Source: JANWJE01 sp044326545 (lineage in GTDB: Bacteria; Chlamydiota; Chlamydiia; Chlamydiales; Parachlamydiaceae). Taken from it: DNA of 64,000 nt. The stretch spans positions 7,481 through 71,480 of the forward strand of contig JBIRBM010000008.1 in NCBI GenBank assembly GCA_044326545.1, written 5' to 3'. Positions 8,171-16,440 of the stretch are shown here, one piece after another. Position 1 is the stretch's first letter, and each line of letters begins with the position of its first letter. The notes below the pieces were generated by a model, which saw nothing but the letters and a program-made list of their open reading frames with translations, did no database searches and was not told where the DNA came from. The position numbers were made by a program, and so were the translations under genes.

Positions 8171-9663
8171 AAGCCGTTATTTTCGCTCGTGTATCTAGTA
8201 AAGAACAGGAAGAGGGACAATCTATCCCTTCCCAAGTTAGACGTTTGACTGAATATGCTATTAGAAAAGATCTTCAGATCGAAAACACCTTTCAAATCAC
8301 CGAATCTTCTACAAAAGAGACTCGGAAACAGTTTGATGCCGTCATTTCTTTAATAAGAAAATCAAAGCAACCTATTGCTTTGATAACCGACACAGTTGAT
8401 AGGCTTCAAAGAAGTTTCAGGGAAACACCTCTTCTTGATGAACTCCGAAGAGCGGGAAAGCTTGAATTGCATTTTCTTCGTGAAGGATTGATTATCGATA
8501 AAAATTCGAATAGCGCTCAGATTCTACAATGGAACATTGGCGTTCTATTTTCAGAGAGCTATGTGCTTCAGCTTAGCGATAATGTTAAGCGCAGCAAGGA
8601 GCAAAGTGTAAGAAATGGCGAATGGATTACCAAAGCGCCTTTCGGCTACAAGAATATAACATTGCCAACAGGCAAGAAGATAATTGAAGTTGACCAGGCT
8701 AATGCTCCCTTTGTTATTAAAATGTTTGAAATGTACGCAACAGGTGTTCATTCATTTCAAACTGTTGCTGATGAAATGAATAAGCTAGGAATGTTAAACG
8801 CTGTAGGAAATCCCATTGGCGCCAGTCGGATTGAGATTACCCTGAAAAATCCTTTCTATTATGGCATTATGCGGGTTAAGGGTGAATTCTATCCTCATAA
8901 GTATCCTCCTCTAATATCCGAATGGCTGTTTGACCAAGCGCAAGACGTTATGGCGGGTCATCACAAGGCTCCAGTTCACTACGCGGGCCATCCTATTCTT
9001 TTTAGAGGGTTAATTACCTGTGAGCATTGTGGATGCACGGCAACAGGTGATATTAAAAAGAAAAAATATATCTACTACAGCTGCAATAATTCGAAGCGGA
9101 CTTGTAAAAAAATTTGGACACGAGAGGAACACCTTCTTGCTCCACTTCTTCAATATTTTGATAGGATTCGTCTAACCGACGCTCAAATAGAAAGTGTTGT
9201 AGCTTCCTTAAAGCATTCTTATGCCCATGAGCAAGAATTTTTTAAGCATTCGCAAGAAACTTTACGAAAAGAACTGGATCAAATTCAAAGCCGACTTTCC
9301 AAACTCATTGATATGCATTTAGATGGAGGTATAGATTCCGAAACCTATCACCTTAAATTGGAAGAAGATAAGAAACGTCAAAGAGAGATTACGGCGGAAA
9401 TGAAGGCGCATGTCAACGCAGATGAGACTTGTTTGATTACGGCGAAGACGGTATTGGATTTGGCTAAACGAGCGAAAGAAATCTTTATAAGTTCGAACAT
9501 GCCTGAAAAACAGCAATTGTTGAATTTCGTCTTTTTGAACTTGAAATTGGATGGGAAAAAGCTGGTAGTGACATTGCGAGAGCCGTTTTTGACCCTATGT
9601 GCAATGTCACATCAACCAGCGAATCTCCGGAAGAAGGATTCGAACCTACGACCAACGGATTAA
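8167..9663 (+). CDS. Large serine recombinase (integrase) ending inside tRNA-Asn
   Basis: 498 residues. Large serine recombinases cut and rejoin DNA through a 5'-phosphoserine link to insert or excise an element. N-terminal resolvase domain residues 1-140 with nucleophile Ser10 (FARVSSKEQ) and conserved Arg in the DRLQRSFRE segment; recombinase domain about 150-260; zinc ribbon starting at Cys285/Cys288 (ITCEHCG ... YYSC ... CKK); coiled coil about 335-440. Overlaps the MerR-like gene by 4 bases. The remarkable part is the end: the last 13 codons (NLRKKDSNLRPTD and stop) are the antisense of the tRNA-Asn 3' half, so integration into the tRNA supplies the C-terminus and stop codon. No truncation is seen, so it may be active. 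Confidence 0.93.
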   Translation: MKAVIFARVSSKEQEEGQSIPSQVRRLTEYAIRKDLQIENTFQITESSTKETRKQFDAVISLIRKSKQPIALITDTVDRLQRSFRETPLLDELRRAGKLELHFLREGLIIDKNSNSAQILQWNIGVLFSESYVLQLSDNVKRSKEQSVRNGEWITKAPFGYKNITLPTGKKIIEVDQANAPFVIKMFEMYATGVHSFQTVADEMNKLGMLNAVGNPIGASRIEITLKNPFYYGIMRVKGEFYPHKYPPLISEWLFDQAQDVMAGHHKAPVHYAGHPILFRGLITCEHCGCTATGDIKKKKYIYYSCNNSKRTCKKIWTREEHLLAPLLQYFDRIRLTDAQIESVVASLKHSYAHEQEFFKHSQETLRKELDQIQSRLSKLIDMHLDGGIDSETYHLKLEEDKKRQREITAEMKAHVNADETCLITAKTVLDLAKRAKEIFISSNMPEKQQLLNFVFLNLKLDGKKLVVTLREPFLTLCAMSHQPANLRKKDSNLRPTD

Positions 9664-9696
9664 CAGTCCGCTGCTCTACCGCTGAGCTATTCCGGA
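9625..9696 (-). tRNA. tRNA-Asn(GUU), attachment site of the island
   Basis: 72 nucleotides on the minus strand. Acceptor stem TCCGGAA pairs with TTCCGGA, discriminator G, no encoded CCA. The anticodon loop CTGTTAA gives GUU (Asn). D and T loops are normal (GGTTCGAATCC). One oddity: the T stem has a U-U mismatch at position 50/64. The 3' half (9625-9663) is overlapped tail-to-tail by the serine recombinase gene, so this gene is the most likely chromosomal attachment site, with the element extending to the left. Confidence 0.95.
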
Positions 9697-10164
9697 ATAA
9701 TCAAGAAACCATCTTAATTGAAGTTTGAATTTTAGTGCAATCCTTTTTTTTGTTTTTTATTTGATCGCGGTCGCTTTTTTAAAGAGAGAGGTTCTAAGGG
9801 GGTGTCTAATCAAGTATAGCTGCTTACAGCTTAAGTGAAAGCTCCAGTGGTTGAGAAATGGAAGGCCGGTGAGTCTTCTAAATATTTGAGAGTGGTCATT
9901 AGACAATTAGAGGACATCAGTTTATCGGAGACAATCGTTTTAAATTTTACAATCAGCTATAGTACAGCTGAATAACGCTTCACTGTGTAAAAAAATTCCT
10001 CAACATCACTTTTTCAGGGTAAAATCTCTCTTAAAAACAAGGTGATTGGGCGGGTGTTGTCATGAATATTGGAGCGGAGATATGCGAGAGAGAGCGTGAT
10101 TTGAGATGCCCACAAACGTCAAAAAAATATGAAGAGAGGTTGTTATTTGAAAAAGGATAAATTC
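9697..10164. other. Intergenic region with a weak inverted repeat
   Basis: About 470 bases without a credible gene. An 8-bp inverted repeat TGTCTAAT (9803-9810) / ATTAGACA (9898-9905) bounds a 103-base stretch that may be a decayed small mobile repeat. The region should hold the leftward tRNA-Asn promoter and the rightward promoter of the SDR gene; neither is clear enough to call. Confidence 0.4.
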
Positions 10165-11046
10165 ATGAGCGCTGTAAAATTTTGGCCTATCAATACAAAA
10201 CAATATTTCTTCACTTTCTTGATGATATGTTTGTTTCATGGATGGTGTTTTGCAAATGATTGTATCTCTTCTCAGGTGAAACGTAACACGATTATTGTCA
10301 ATGGCGCATCCGGTGAGTTGGGCGGTGCAACTGCAAGGTTGTTAGCGCATGATTACAATTTAATTTTGACAGGTCGAGATATTGCAAAGTTAAAAAAATT
10401 ACAAGAAGAGTTAACAATAGCAAATCGTGGTCATTATGACATATGCTGTTTTGATTTTATAAGCAAGGCGTCTAGAGACAGTTTTGAAAGTTATTTAAAT
10501 CAATCCCAACAGCCTATTACAGGGCTTGTTTTGATTGTACCAAGACCTAAATTTGATGGAACATCTTTGATGCAAGATGAAAAAATTTGGCTCGAAGTCT
10601 TTCAAAGTACATTCACAGGACCACTGGAAGCTTTAAAAGCGGTATTACCTCATCTGTCGAATCCTAGTAAGATTGTTGTCATCGCAGGGACGACTTCTGT
10701 CCAATTGCAATCCGATTATGGGGCCTCATGTGTCATTCGTAGAATGTGGACAACTTATACGAAAGCTTTATCTCATCAAATTGGCTCTCAAGGAATTAGT
10801 GTTAATGCGCTTTCTCCCGGTGTTGTCTTGACAAATTTCCACCAAGAAAGAATTCAAAAAAAATCTGATGAAACAGGATTGAGCTATGATGAGCAAATGG
10901 AAAAAGAGGTTGCGAACATTCCTCTACGTCGGCATGCAAAACCACAAGAAGTCGCTCAAACGATTAAATTTTTACTTTCCGAACAATCAGATTTCATTCA
11001 TGGCATAAATTTAATCTTAGATGGTGGAGAGACTTTAAGTTATTAA
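10165..11046 (+). CDS. Short-chain dehydrogenase/reductase with N-terminal export or membrane signal
   Basis: 293 residues from ATG 10165 (AAGGA 7 bases upstream; an ORF start at 10129 has no such site). Residues 1-35 are a signal-peptide-like segment (QYFFTFLMICLFHGWCFA), unusual for an SDR, which normally works in the cytosol with NAD(P)H. The Rossmann glycines are present in altered spacing (VNGASGELGGA). The FabG-like rest is clear (ISVNALSPGVV ... FLLSEQSDFIHG ... LDGGET). At the active site the Tyr is present at 185, but the usual YxxxK is YGASC: the catalytic Lys is replaced by Cys189, with a 3-residue insertion after it. It may therefore be a non-canonical or inactive reductase. The porin-like gene follows 33 bases downstream. 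Confidence 0.8.
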   Translation: MSAVKFWPINTKQYFFTFLMICLFHGWCFANDCISSQVKRNTIIVNGASGELGGATARLLAHDYNLILTGRDIAKLKKLQEELTIANRGHYDICCFDFISKASRDSFESYLNQSQQPITGLVLIVPRPKFDGTSLMQDEKIWLEVFQSTFTGPLEALKAVLPHLSNPSKIVVIAGTTSVQLQSDYGASCVIRRMWTTYTKALSHQIGSQGISVNALSPGVVLTNFHQERIQKKSDETGLSYDEQMEKEVANIPLRRHAKPQEVAQTIKFLLSEQSDFIHGINLILDGGETLSY

Positions 11047-11079
11047 TTCATTCAAAAAGGGAAAAGGAATTTTTGAAAT

Positions 11080-12084
11080 ATGCACAAATGGATTCTATCT
11101 TTCCTCTCTATTTATGTCGGATCCTTGCAAGCACAGTCTTGCCCTCATCTTAAAGATGAAATCTGTGCTGTGCAATCTGATATTGATGCGAAGGATTCTC
11201 ACAAACTTCAACAAAGGCTTGAAATTTTTCCCGTTAATACGGAGGAGAAAGAGCAAAAAAAGAGAGAAGAAAAAGAGGATAAGAAAGAGGAAGAAATATC
11301 CCAATCTCCCCACACCTTTACAGGAACTGTGAGCTTTGTTTCTGATTATCGTTTTAGGGGAATTTCACAAACAATGCGGCAACCCGCTGTCCAAGGTAAT
11401 CTGGATTATTCCCATTCACACGGAATTTATTTGGGAGTTTTTGGTTCGAATGTGGATGGAACGGCTCATTTTTACAATAACACGAGCCTGGAATGGGATT
11501 TCTATGGGGGGAATAAGGGAAAATGTTTTCGTTTGCTGGTGCCGGATTTGGCTTATGATATTGGCTTTATTTATTATGATTATCCGGGGGGGCGCGCAGA
11601 TAATCGACATAATGTCCGATACAATACACTCGAATATTACATCGGTATTAATTATCAATGGTTCAGCGTTAAATTTTGGCAAGCTTTAACAGATTATTTT
11701 GGGGTCAATAGCGATAATCCTCCCTTCAATTGGCGAAAAAATTGTGTCGAACGACGCAGCGGATCTTCCCGTTATTCGACTTACATTGAAGCTAATGCTG
11801 CATTTGATCTATGGCAAAAATTGAGTTGGCGCTGTTTGCGTGCAGGTAAACTCAAGTTGCTTTTCCATCTGGGGCATGTGACGGTAAGGAATAATGAACA
11901 TTTAAGTTATACCGATTGGCGCGCAACCCTTACACAGGAATTTGAGTGGCTCAATATTTTTCTTTCCTACTTGGGAACTGATGCCAAAAAAGCGTATTAT
12001 GATATTCCTGATCATTCCTATCGGCCGAGAAAACGCTCAATCGGCGGGCAAGAGATTCTCGTGGGAGCGAGTCGGTCGTTTTAA
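11080..12084 (+). CDS. TorF-family putative outer-membrane porin
   Basis: 334 residues. N-terminal signal peptide (WILSFLSIYVGSLQAQS, cleavage near residue 20), then a linker rich in Lys and Glu (about 55-75), then a beta-barrel-like part beginning TFTGTVSFVSDYRFRGIS, the signature of the TorF/Gcw-type putative porins. Alternating Tyr/Phe/Trp strands continue to the end, and the last residue is Phe (SRSF), as expected for a barrel recognised by the Bam machinery. It shares a transcription direction with the SDR just upstream and converges with groEL. Substrate unknown. The lysine/glutamate-rich linker after the signal is a local peculiarity. Confidence 0.82.
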   Translation: MHKWILSFLSIYVGSLQAQSCPHLKDEICAVQSDIDAKDSHKLQQRLEIFPVNTEEKEQKKREEKEDKKEEEISQSPHTFTGTVSFVSDYRFRGISQTMRQPAVQGNLDYSHSHGIYLGVFGSNVDGTAHFYNNTSLEWDFYGGNKGKCFRLLVPDLAYDIGFIYYDYPGGRADNRHNVRYNTLEYYIGINYQWFSVKFWQALTDYFGVNSDNPPFNWRKNCVERRSGSSRYSTYIEANAAFDLWQKLSWRCLRAGKLKLLFHLGHVTVRNNEHLSYTDWRATLTQEFEWLNIFLSYLGTDAKKAYYDIPDHSYRPRKRSIGGQEILVGASRSF

Positions 12085-12101
12085 ACTGTAAGCCCAAGTC
12101 T

Positions 12102-12131
12102 AAAAAAAAAGGGAAGGTCTGCGACCTTCCC
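12102..12131 (-). terminator. Rho-independent terminator of groES-groEL
   Basis: On the minus strand GGGAAGGTC, loop GCA, GACCTTCCC, then nine T residues. A textbook intrinsic terminator lying 38 bases after the groEL stop codon and between two convergent genes. Confidence 0.9.
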
Positions 12132-12168
12132 CCTGCACTTGAGATAATATTGACTCATCTTTGCTAGA

Positions 12169-13794
12169 TTAATAATCCATGCCCGCCGGAGCAATCGGTG
12201 CCGCTCCTTTTTCCTCTGGAATATCGGCGATAATGGCCTCTGTTGTCAAAAGCATTGATGCAACAGATACTGCATTTTCTAATGCACAGCGAACAACTTT
12301 TGTTGGGTCCAAAATGCCCGCTTTAATCATGTCAACATACTCACCGGTCAATGCGTTGTAGCCATATTTTTCCCCTTTTAACTCAACTTGCTGTAAAATG
12401 ATCGCTCCTTCTTGGCCGGCATTTTCTGCAATCTGACGTAATGGGGCGCTTAACGCTTTGACCATCAAACGAGCTCCTGTTTTTTGATCACCTTCAAGCG
12501 TTTCTATCAGCTTGTTGACAATCGGAATGCATCTGATCAGCGCTGTTCCGCCGCCGGGTAAAATTCCCTCTTCGACAGCAGCTGCAGTGGCGCGTTGTGC
12601 ATCATCGACTCGGTCTTTTTTCTCTTTCATTTCAATTTCGGTTGCCGCTCCCACGCGAATCACAGCAACACCACCAACTAATTTAGCTAAACGCTCTTGG
12701 AGCTTTTCTCGATCATAATCCGATGTGCTCTCTTCAATCTGATGTTTAATTTGAGCCGCACGCTCTTGGATGTCTTCTTTAGATCCTGCCCCTTCAACAA
12801 GCGTCGTGTCGTCTTTTGTAGAGACAGCTTTCTTAACGCGTCCTAGCTGTTCCAAGGTTGTGTTTTCGAGCTTCATTCCCAGCTCTTCGCTGATGATTTG
12901 CCCGCCTGTGACAATCGCAATGTCTTGGAGCATTGCCTTGCGACGATCTCCAAATCCTGGAGCTTTAACAGCGGAAATTTTTAATCCTGCACGTAAACGA
13001 TTCACAACTAACGTCGCTAACGCTTCTCCTTCTATGTCTTCTGCTATAATGAGCAGAGGACGGCCTGACTCTACAACTGCTTGAAGAAGATTGATAATGT
13101 CTTTTATCGCACTTATTTTCTTTTCATAAATAAGGACGTAAGCATCTTCAAGCACGCACTCTTGTGTTTCGGCATTTGTCATGAAGTAAGACGATAAATA
13201 ACCTCGGTCAAATTTCATCCCTTTTACAACATCAAGTTCTGTCTCGAAACCTTTTCCTTCTTCAACAGTTATCGTTCCATCGCGACCCACTTTTTCCATC
13301 GCTTGTGCAATAATTTCACCGATCTCGGCATCGTTATTCGCCGATATTGTCGCAACTTGCGCGATTTCTTGACGAGTCTCCACCTTTTTACTGTGAGTTT
13401 CAAGCTCTTTTACGATGATTTTAAGCGCTTTTTCCATTCCATGTTTGAGATCTAATGGATTGGCTCCCGCAGCCACATTGCGTAGTCCTTCTGAATAAAT
13501 AGCCTCAGCAAGAACTGTCGCCGTTGTCGTTCCATCGCCCGCTTTGTCAGCTGTTTTGCTGGCGACCTCTTTTACCATTTGAGCTCCCATGTTCTCAAAC
13601 TTATCTTCAAGCTCAATCTCTTTTGCCACCGTGACGCCGTCTTTTGTGATATGCGGTGTTCCATAGGATTTGTCAATCACGACATTTCGTCCCTTAGGAC
13701 CTAGAGTGACCTTGACGGCATCAGCCAATGTACGGACGCCTTTGAGAATTTTTTGGCGGGCTTCTTCTTTAAATTTAATCGTTTTTGCAGCCAT
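12169..13794 (-). CDS. groEL: Chaperonin GroEL (60 kDa)
   Basis: 541 residues, full length. It forms the double-ring folding chamber and works with GroES and ATP. The N-terminus KTIKFKEEARQKILKGV, the nucleotide-binding VTLGPKGRNVVID and the DGTTTATVLAEA motif (about residues 87-98) are intact, and the protein ends in a chlamydial-type GMDY rather than a long GGM tail. It is the second gene of a two-gene operon 37 bases after groES, with GAGGAG as ribosome binding site, and is ended by a strong terminator. Expression should be under HrcA through the CIRCE element in front of groES. The pepF-groES-groEL order equals that of the Chlamydiaceae, so this is the primary GroEL copy. Confidence 0.99.
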   Translation of the reverse strand: MAAKTIKFKEEARQKILKGVRTLADAVKVTLGPKGRNVVIDKSYGTPHITKDGVTVAKEIELEDKFENMGAQMVKEVASKTADKAGDGTTTATVLAEAIYSEGLRNVAAGANPLDLKHGMEKALKIIVKELETHSKKVETRQEIAQVATISANNDAEIGEIIAQAMEKVGRDGTITVEEGKGFETELDVVKGMKFDRGYLSSYFMTNAETQECVLEDAYVLIYEKKISAIKDIINLLQAVVESGRPLLIIAEDIEGEALATLVVNRLRAGLKISAVKAPGFGDRRKAMLQDIAIVTGGQIISEELGMKLENTTLEQLGRVKKAVSTKDDTTLVEGAGSKEDIQERAAQIKHQIEESTSDYDREKLQERLAKLVGGVAVIRVGAATEIEMKEKKDRVDDAQRATAAAVEEGILPGGGTALIRCIPIVNKLIETLEGDQKTGARLMVKALSAPLRQIAENAGQEGAIILQQVELKGEKYGYNALTGEYVDMIKAGILDPTKVVRCALENAVSVASMLLTTEAIIADIPEEKGAAPIAPAGMDY

Positions 13795-13831
13795 GTGAAT
13801 CTCCTCTACATGTATTCTATGATCATTTAGG

Positions 13832-14164
13832 TTATTTTTCGATTATTGCGATAATGTCATCAGCACGAAGAATCACAAATTCTTCATCATCTAGTGTGAC
13901 CTCTTGTCCGGAATATTTTTCCATCAGAATGATGTCACTTATTTTTACGGGCATTGGAATCAACGTTCCATTCTTATCTTTTTTACCTGAACCGATTGCC
14001 ACAACTTCTGCTTGCTCTTGTTTTTTCTTGGCAGTATCAGGCAGAATAATTCCCCCTTTTAACTTTTCTTCTGCGTCCAATCTCCGAACGAGCACGCGAT
14101 TGCCAAGGGGTTTTAGCTTAACGTGATGAGAAGTGCAATAAGTTGCTTCTTGTGTTTGGGCCAT
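13832..14164 (-). CDS. groES: Co-chaperonin GroES (10 kDa)
   Basis: 110 residues, with an N-terminal extension of about 12 residues before the usual start of the fold (HHVKLKPLGNRVLVRRLD). The mobile-loop region (EEKLKGGIILPDTAKKKQE) and the conserved EVVAIGSGK and KISDIILMEKYSGQEV are present. GroES caps the GroEL ring. The ATG is preceded by AGGAG. First gene of the operon, with a CIRCE operator about 80 bases upstream. The extension is normal for chlamydial GroES. Confidence 0.98.
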   Translation of the reverse strand: MAQTQEATYCTSHHVKLKPLGNRVLVRRLDAEEKLKGGIILPDTAKKKQEQAEVVAIGSGKKDKNGTLIPMPVKISDIILMEKYSGQEVTLDDEEFVILRADDIIAIIEK

Positions 14165-14204
14165 ATGAGAATCTCCTGTGTTAAGTGGTCACGAAATTAC
14201 CAAC

Positions 14205-14234
14205 ACTATATTGGAAGCGGACGTTTTTTTGCAA
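14205..14234 (-). promoter_or_regulatory. Probable sigma-66/70-type promoter of groES-groEL
   Basis: On the minus strand TTGCAA (14234-14229) and TATAGT (14210-14205) are separated by 18 bases. The -35 hexamer begins 6 bases downstream of the CIRCE operator, so a repressor bound there could block polymerase. Position about 40 bases from the GroES start codon is sensible. Assigned by eye. Confidence 0.55.
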
Positions 14235-14240
14235 TAAAAT

Positions 14241-14267
14241 TTAGCACTACCTGTACCTGATTGCTAA
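14241..14267 (-). promoter_or_regulatory. CIRCE operator (HrcA binding site)
   Basis: Inverted repeat with 9-base arms and a 9-base spacer: on the minus strand TTAGCAATC, N9, TAGTGCTAA, against the consensus TTAGCACTC-N9-GAGTGCTAA (two deviations). CIRCE sites are bound by the heat-shock repressor HrcA, with GroEL as modulator. It lies between pepF and groES. Confidence 0.93.
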
Positions 14268-14309
14268 AAATCAACTTTCTTTTGACAGCCCTTGATTGAT
14301 TTTTCAAAA

Positions 14310-16130
14310 TCAAATACTGCCTGTTTCTCTCAGTAACAACTCTAGCTCAGTGATGAGATTGTCAAATGTTTGAATCGCGGCTTTGACAGGCGCTGGCGAT
14401 GTCATATCAATACCAGCCATTTTTAAGGTGTCAATTGGGTATTGGCTTGATCCTCTTTTTAAAAAGGAAAGATAAGCATCGCGATCTTTTTCATTTCCTT
14501 GGACGACTTTTTCAGCTAGTGCGAGGGCTGCACTAATGCCCGTTGCATACTGGAATACGTAAAAATTATAATAGAAGTGTGGGATGCGGGCCCATTCAAT
14601 CTCAATGTTTTCATCGATGAAGGTAGAGGGGCCAAAATACAATTGATTGAGCTTGCGATAATCTTCTTTCAATAACTGAGGGGTTAGGGGAGTCCCTTGC
14701 TCAATGTATTGATGAATAAGAAGTTCGAATTCGGCAAACATGGTTTGGCGGAAAAGAGTTCCGCGAATGTCTTCAATTTTTTGGTTGAGAAGGAAAATCT
14801 TTTCTTGGGGATTTTGACATCGGCTAAGGAGCAAACGGGTTAAAAGATCTTCATTAAAAGTGGAGGCGACTTCAGCTAAAAAGATAGGATAATCGCTGTA
14901 TTGATAGGGTTGAGTTTTCCGGCTGTACAAGCTGTGCATGCTGTGTCCTGCCTCGTGGGCTAAAGTGAACACATCACGTAGAAGGGTTTTATAATTCATC
15001 AAAATATAAGGCATGCTATCAAAGCATCCGCTTGAATAGGCTCCTGAACGTTTATTTTTATTTTCATACCGATCTACCCATCGTTGCTGGGTCAATCCTT
15101 TCCTTAAAAATTCTTGATATTCTGATCCGAGGGGTGCGACCGATTCAATCACTATCTGTTCCGCTTCTAGATAAGGCATTCGAATATCGACTGAAGATGT
15201 TAGAGGCACGTAGATATCATATAAATGGAGTTCTTTAAGGCCTAAAATGCGCTTGCGCAGGTCCATGTAGCGATGAAGGACATCTAAACGTTCATGGACG
15301 GCTTGAATGAGGGCGTGATAAACGGAGGTGTCAATATTTTTGGGATATAAAGCGGCCTCTAAGCATGAGGAAAAATTGCGGGCTCTGGCTTCGAAGACGT
15401 GACTGTGGACTTGTCCGGATAACAGCTCTGATAACGTATTTTCGTATGATGCATATGTTTTATGATATTGCTTGAAAGCTCGCTCGCGCAAGGAGCGATC
15501 TTGATCACGAATGCATATTGCATAAGAAGCGTGGGAAAGCGGAATGTCTTCTCCTTGATGATTTAAAATTGATCCGAATTTAAAATCAGCATCGTTAATG
15601 GCGCTAAATGATTTATAAGGAGTTTGCAGTGCCTGTCCTGCTAGTGCTAAGAGTTTTTCATTTTCGCTTGATAACGTATGTTTTTTCATCCGAATCATTT
15701 TTTCTAAATTAAAACGGTGATCGACAAGTAGGGGAGACGCTAGGTATTCATTTAATAGGGGATCGGGTAAAGCTAACAATTCAGGTTGAAACCAAGCTGT
15801 TTCTTGTGCAAAAGCATGAGCTAAGCTCATGATTTGCTCGTAGCTTTTTTTGAATTCGGGATCGGTGATGTCTTCATCGTGCCGCAGATGAGCATAAGTA
15901 TAGAGTTTTGTCAATTCCCGATCGATTTTTATCGTTTGATCGATAACATCTTTTACTTTTTCAGGACCTTGTGCAAGAGTTCCTTGGCAGGAATAAAGAA
16001 TCGGCCAAAGAGGGGATTGCTGCGGATTTGGAATAAATGCTTTAAATGCTATCTGCCAGGCTTCTTGGTTAGGGTAGAGAGCTTCAATATTCCAACGATC
16101 TTCTAAAGGAACTTCGTTACGTGTCTTCAT
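14310..16130 (-). CDS. pepF: Oligoendopeptidase F (M3 family)
   Basis: 606 residues from ATG 16130, which has GGGAG upstream; a longer frame to 16205 lacks a ribosome binding site and is not family-like. PepF is a cytosolic zinc metallopeptidase that cuts short peptides. The catalytic HEAGH is at residues 392-396, with the downstream Glu in the FLAEVASTFNE segment, as in M3 peptidases; the PepF N-terminal domain (about 60-180) is complete. It lies directly upstream of groES in the same direction, as in Chlamydia, but the CIRCE and promoter in the 145-base gap make groES-groEL a separate unit. Confidence 0.96.
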   Translation of the reverse strand: MKTRNEVPLEDRWNIEALYPNQEAWQIAFKAFIPNPQQSPLWPILYSCQGTLAQGPEKVKDVIDQTIKIDRELTKLYTYAHLRHDEDITDPEFKKSYEQIMSLAHAFAQETAWFQPELLALPDPLLNEYLASPLLVDHRFNLEKMIRMKKHTLSSENEKLLALAGQALQTPYKSFSAINDADFKFGSILNHQGEDIPLSHASYAICIRDQDRSLRERAFKQYHKTYASYENTLSELLSGQVHSHVFEARARNFSSCLEAALYPKNIDTSVYHALIQAVHERLDVLHRYMDLRKRILGLKELHLYDIYVPLTSSVDIRMPYLEAEQIVIESVAPLGSEYQEFLRKGLTQQRWVDRYENKNKRSGAYSSGCFDSMPYILMNYKTLLRDVFTLAHEAGHSMHSLYSRKTQPYQYSDYPIFLAEVASTFNEDLLTRLLLSRCQNPQEKIFLLNQKIEDIRGTLFRQTMFAEFELLIHQYIEQGTPLTPQLLKEDYRKLNQLYFGPSTFIDENIEIEWARIPHFYYNFYVFQYATGISAALALAEKVVQGNEKDRDAYLSFLKRGSSQYPIDTLKMAGIDMTSPAPVKAAIQTFDNLITELELLLRETGSI

Positions 16131-16440
16131 CGTTTTTTTTTCTCCCATCAAAAATAGAAAACGTTTGCTATAAATCTTATGACCCAGTATTTCTTCAGAC
16201 AACAAAGGATTGTCTATTGAGGCGTGTTCGAAATAGACTCATGTGCGCTTTGAGCTTTAACGAGTCTATCAACCTCTCTTTTTATTTTTTCCTTGAGTCG
16301 TTTCAAGCTTGCTTAACTCACCTTACGTACCAGGGGTGTGTAAGGTGAGTTTTATGTGTCTGTAAAGGTAAAAAATCGAACAAGAGGTTTTATGTGTTAC
16401 TGGGTGAGAAAGAACATAAGTGATGAAAGGATAAAACGCG
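16131..16440. other. Intergenic region filled with repeat fragments
   Basis: 310 bases between pepF and ptsH. It holds a TGTGCGCTTTGAGCTT segment related to the ends of the palindromic elements at 22.0, 27.0 and 61.6 kb, bounded by ATAGACTC / GAGTCTAT (9-bp inverted arms), and the hairpin listed at 16317-16349. No gene is seen. Confidence 0.5.
16317..16349. repeat. Dispersed CTCACCTTAC repeat, hairpin form
   Basis: Perfect 10-bp arms CTCACCTTAC (16317-16326) and GTAAGGTGAG (16340-16349) around a 13-base loop. The left arm with the following GTACCAGGGG recurs, slightly changed, at 16741, 36207, 49748 and 63698. Confidence 0.7.

Noticed and set aside
1..9600. A second copy of the tRNA-Asn 3' end that would mark the left end of the island
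   Set aside because: I looked for the GGATTCGAACC-type segment and found none; the left end should lie outside the window.
9800..9910. Possible small mobile repeat after tRNA-Asn
   Set aside because: Only 8-bp arms and no target duplication; too weak to call as an element.
11095..11313. Antisense and alternative frames in the TorF gene rich in Lys/Phe
   Set aside because: Low-complexity product of the AAG/GAA-rich linker of the porin gene.
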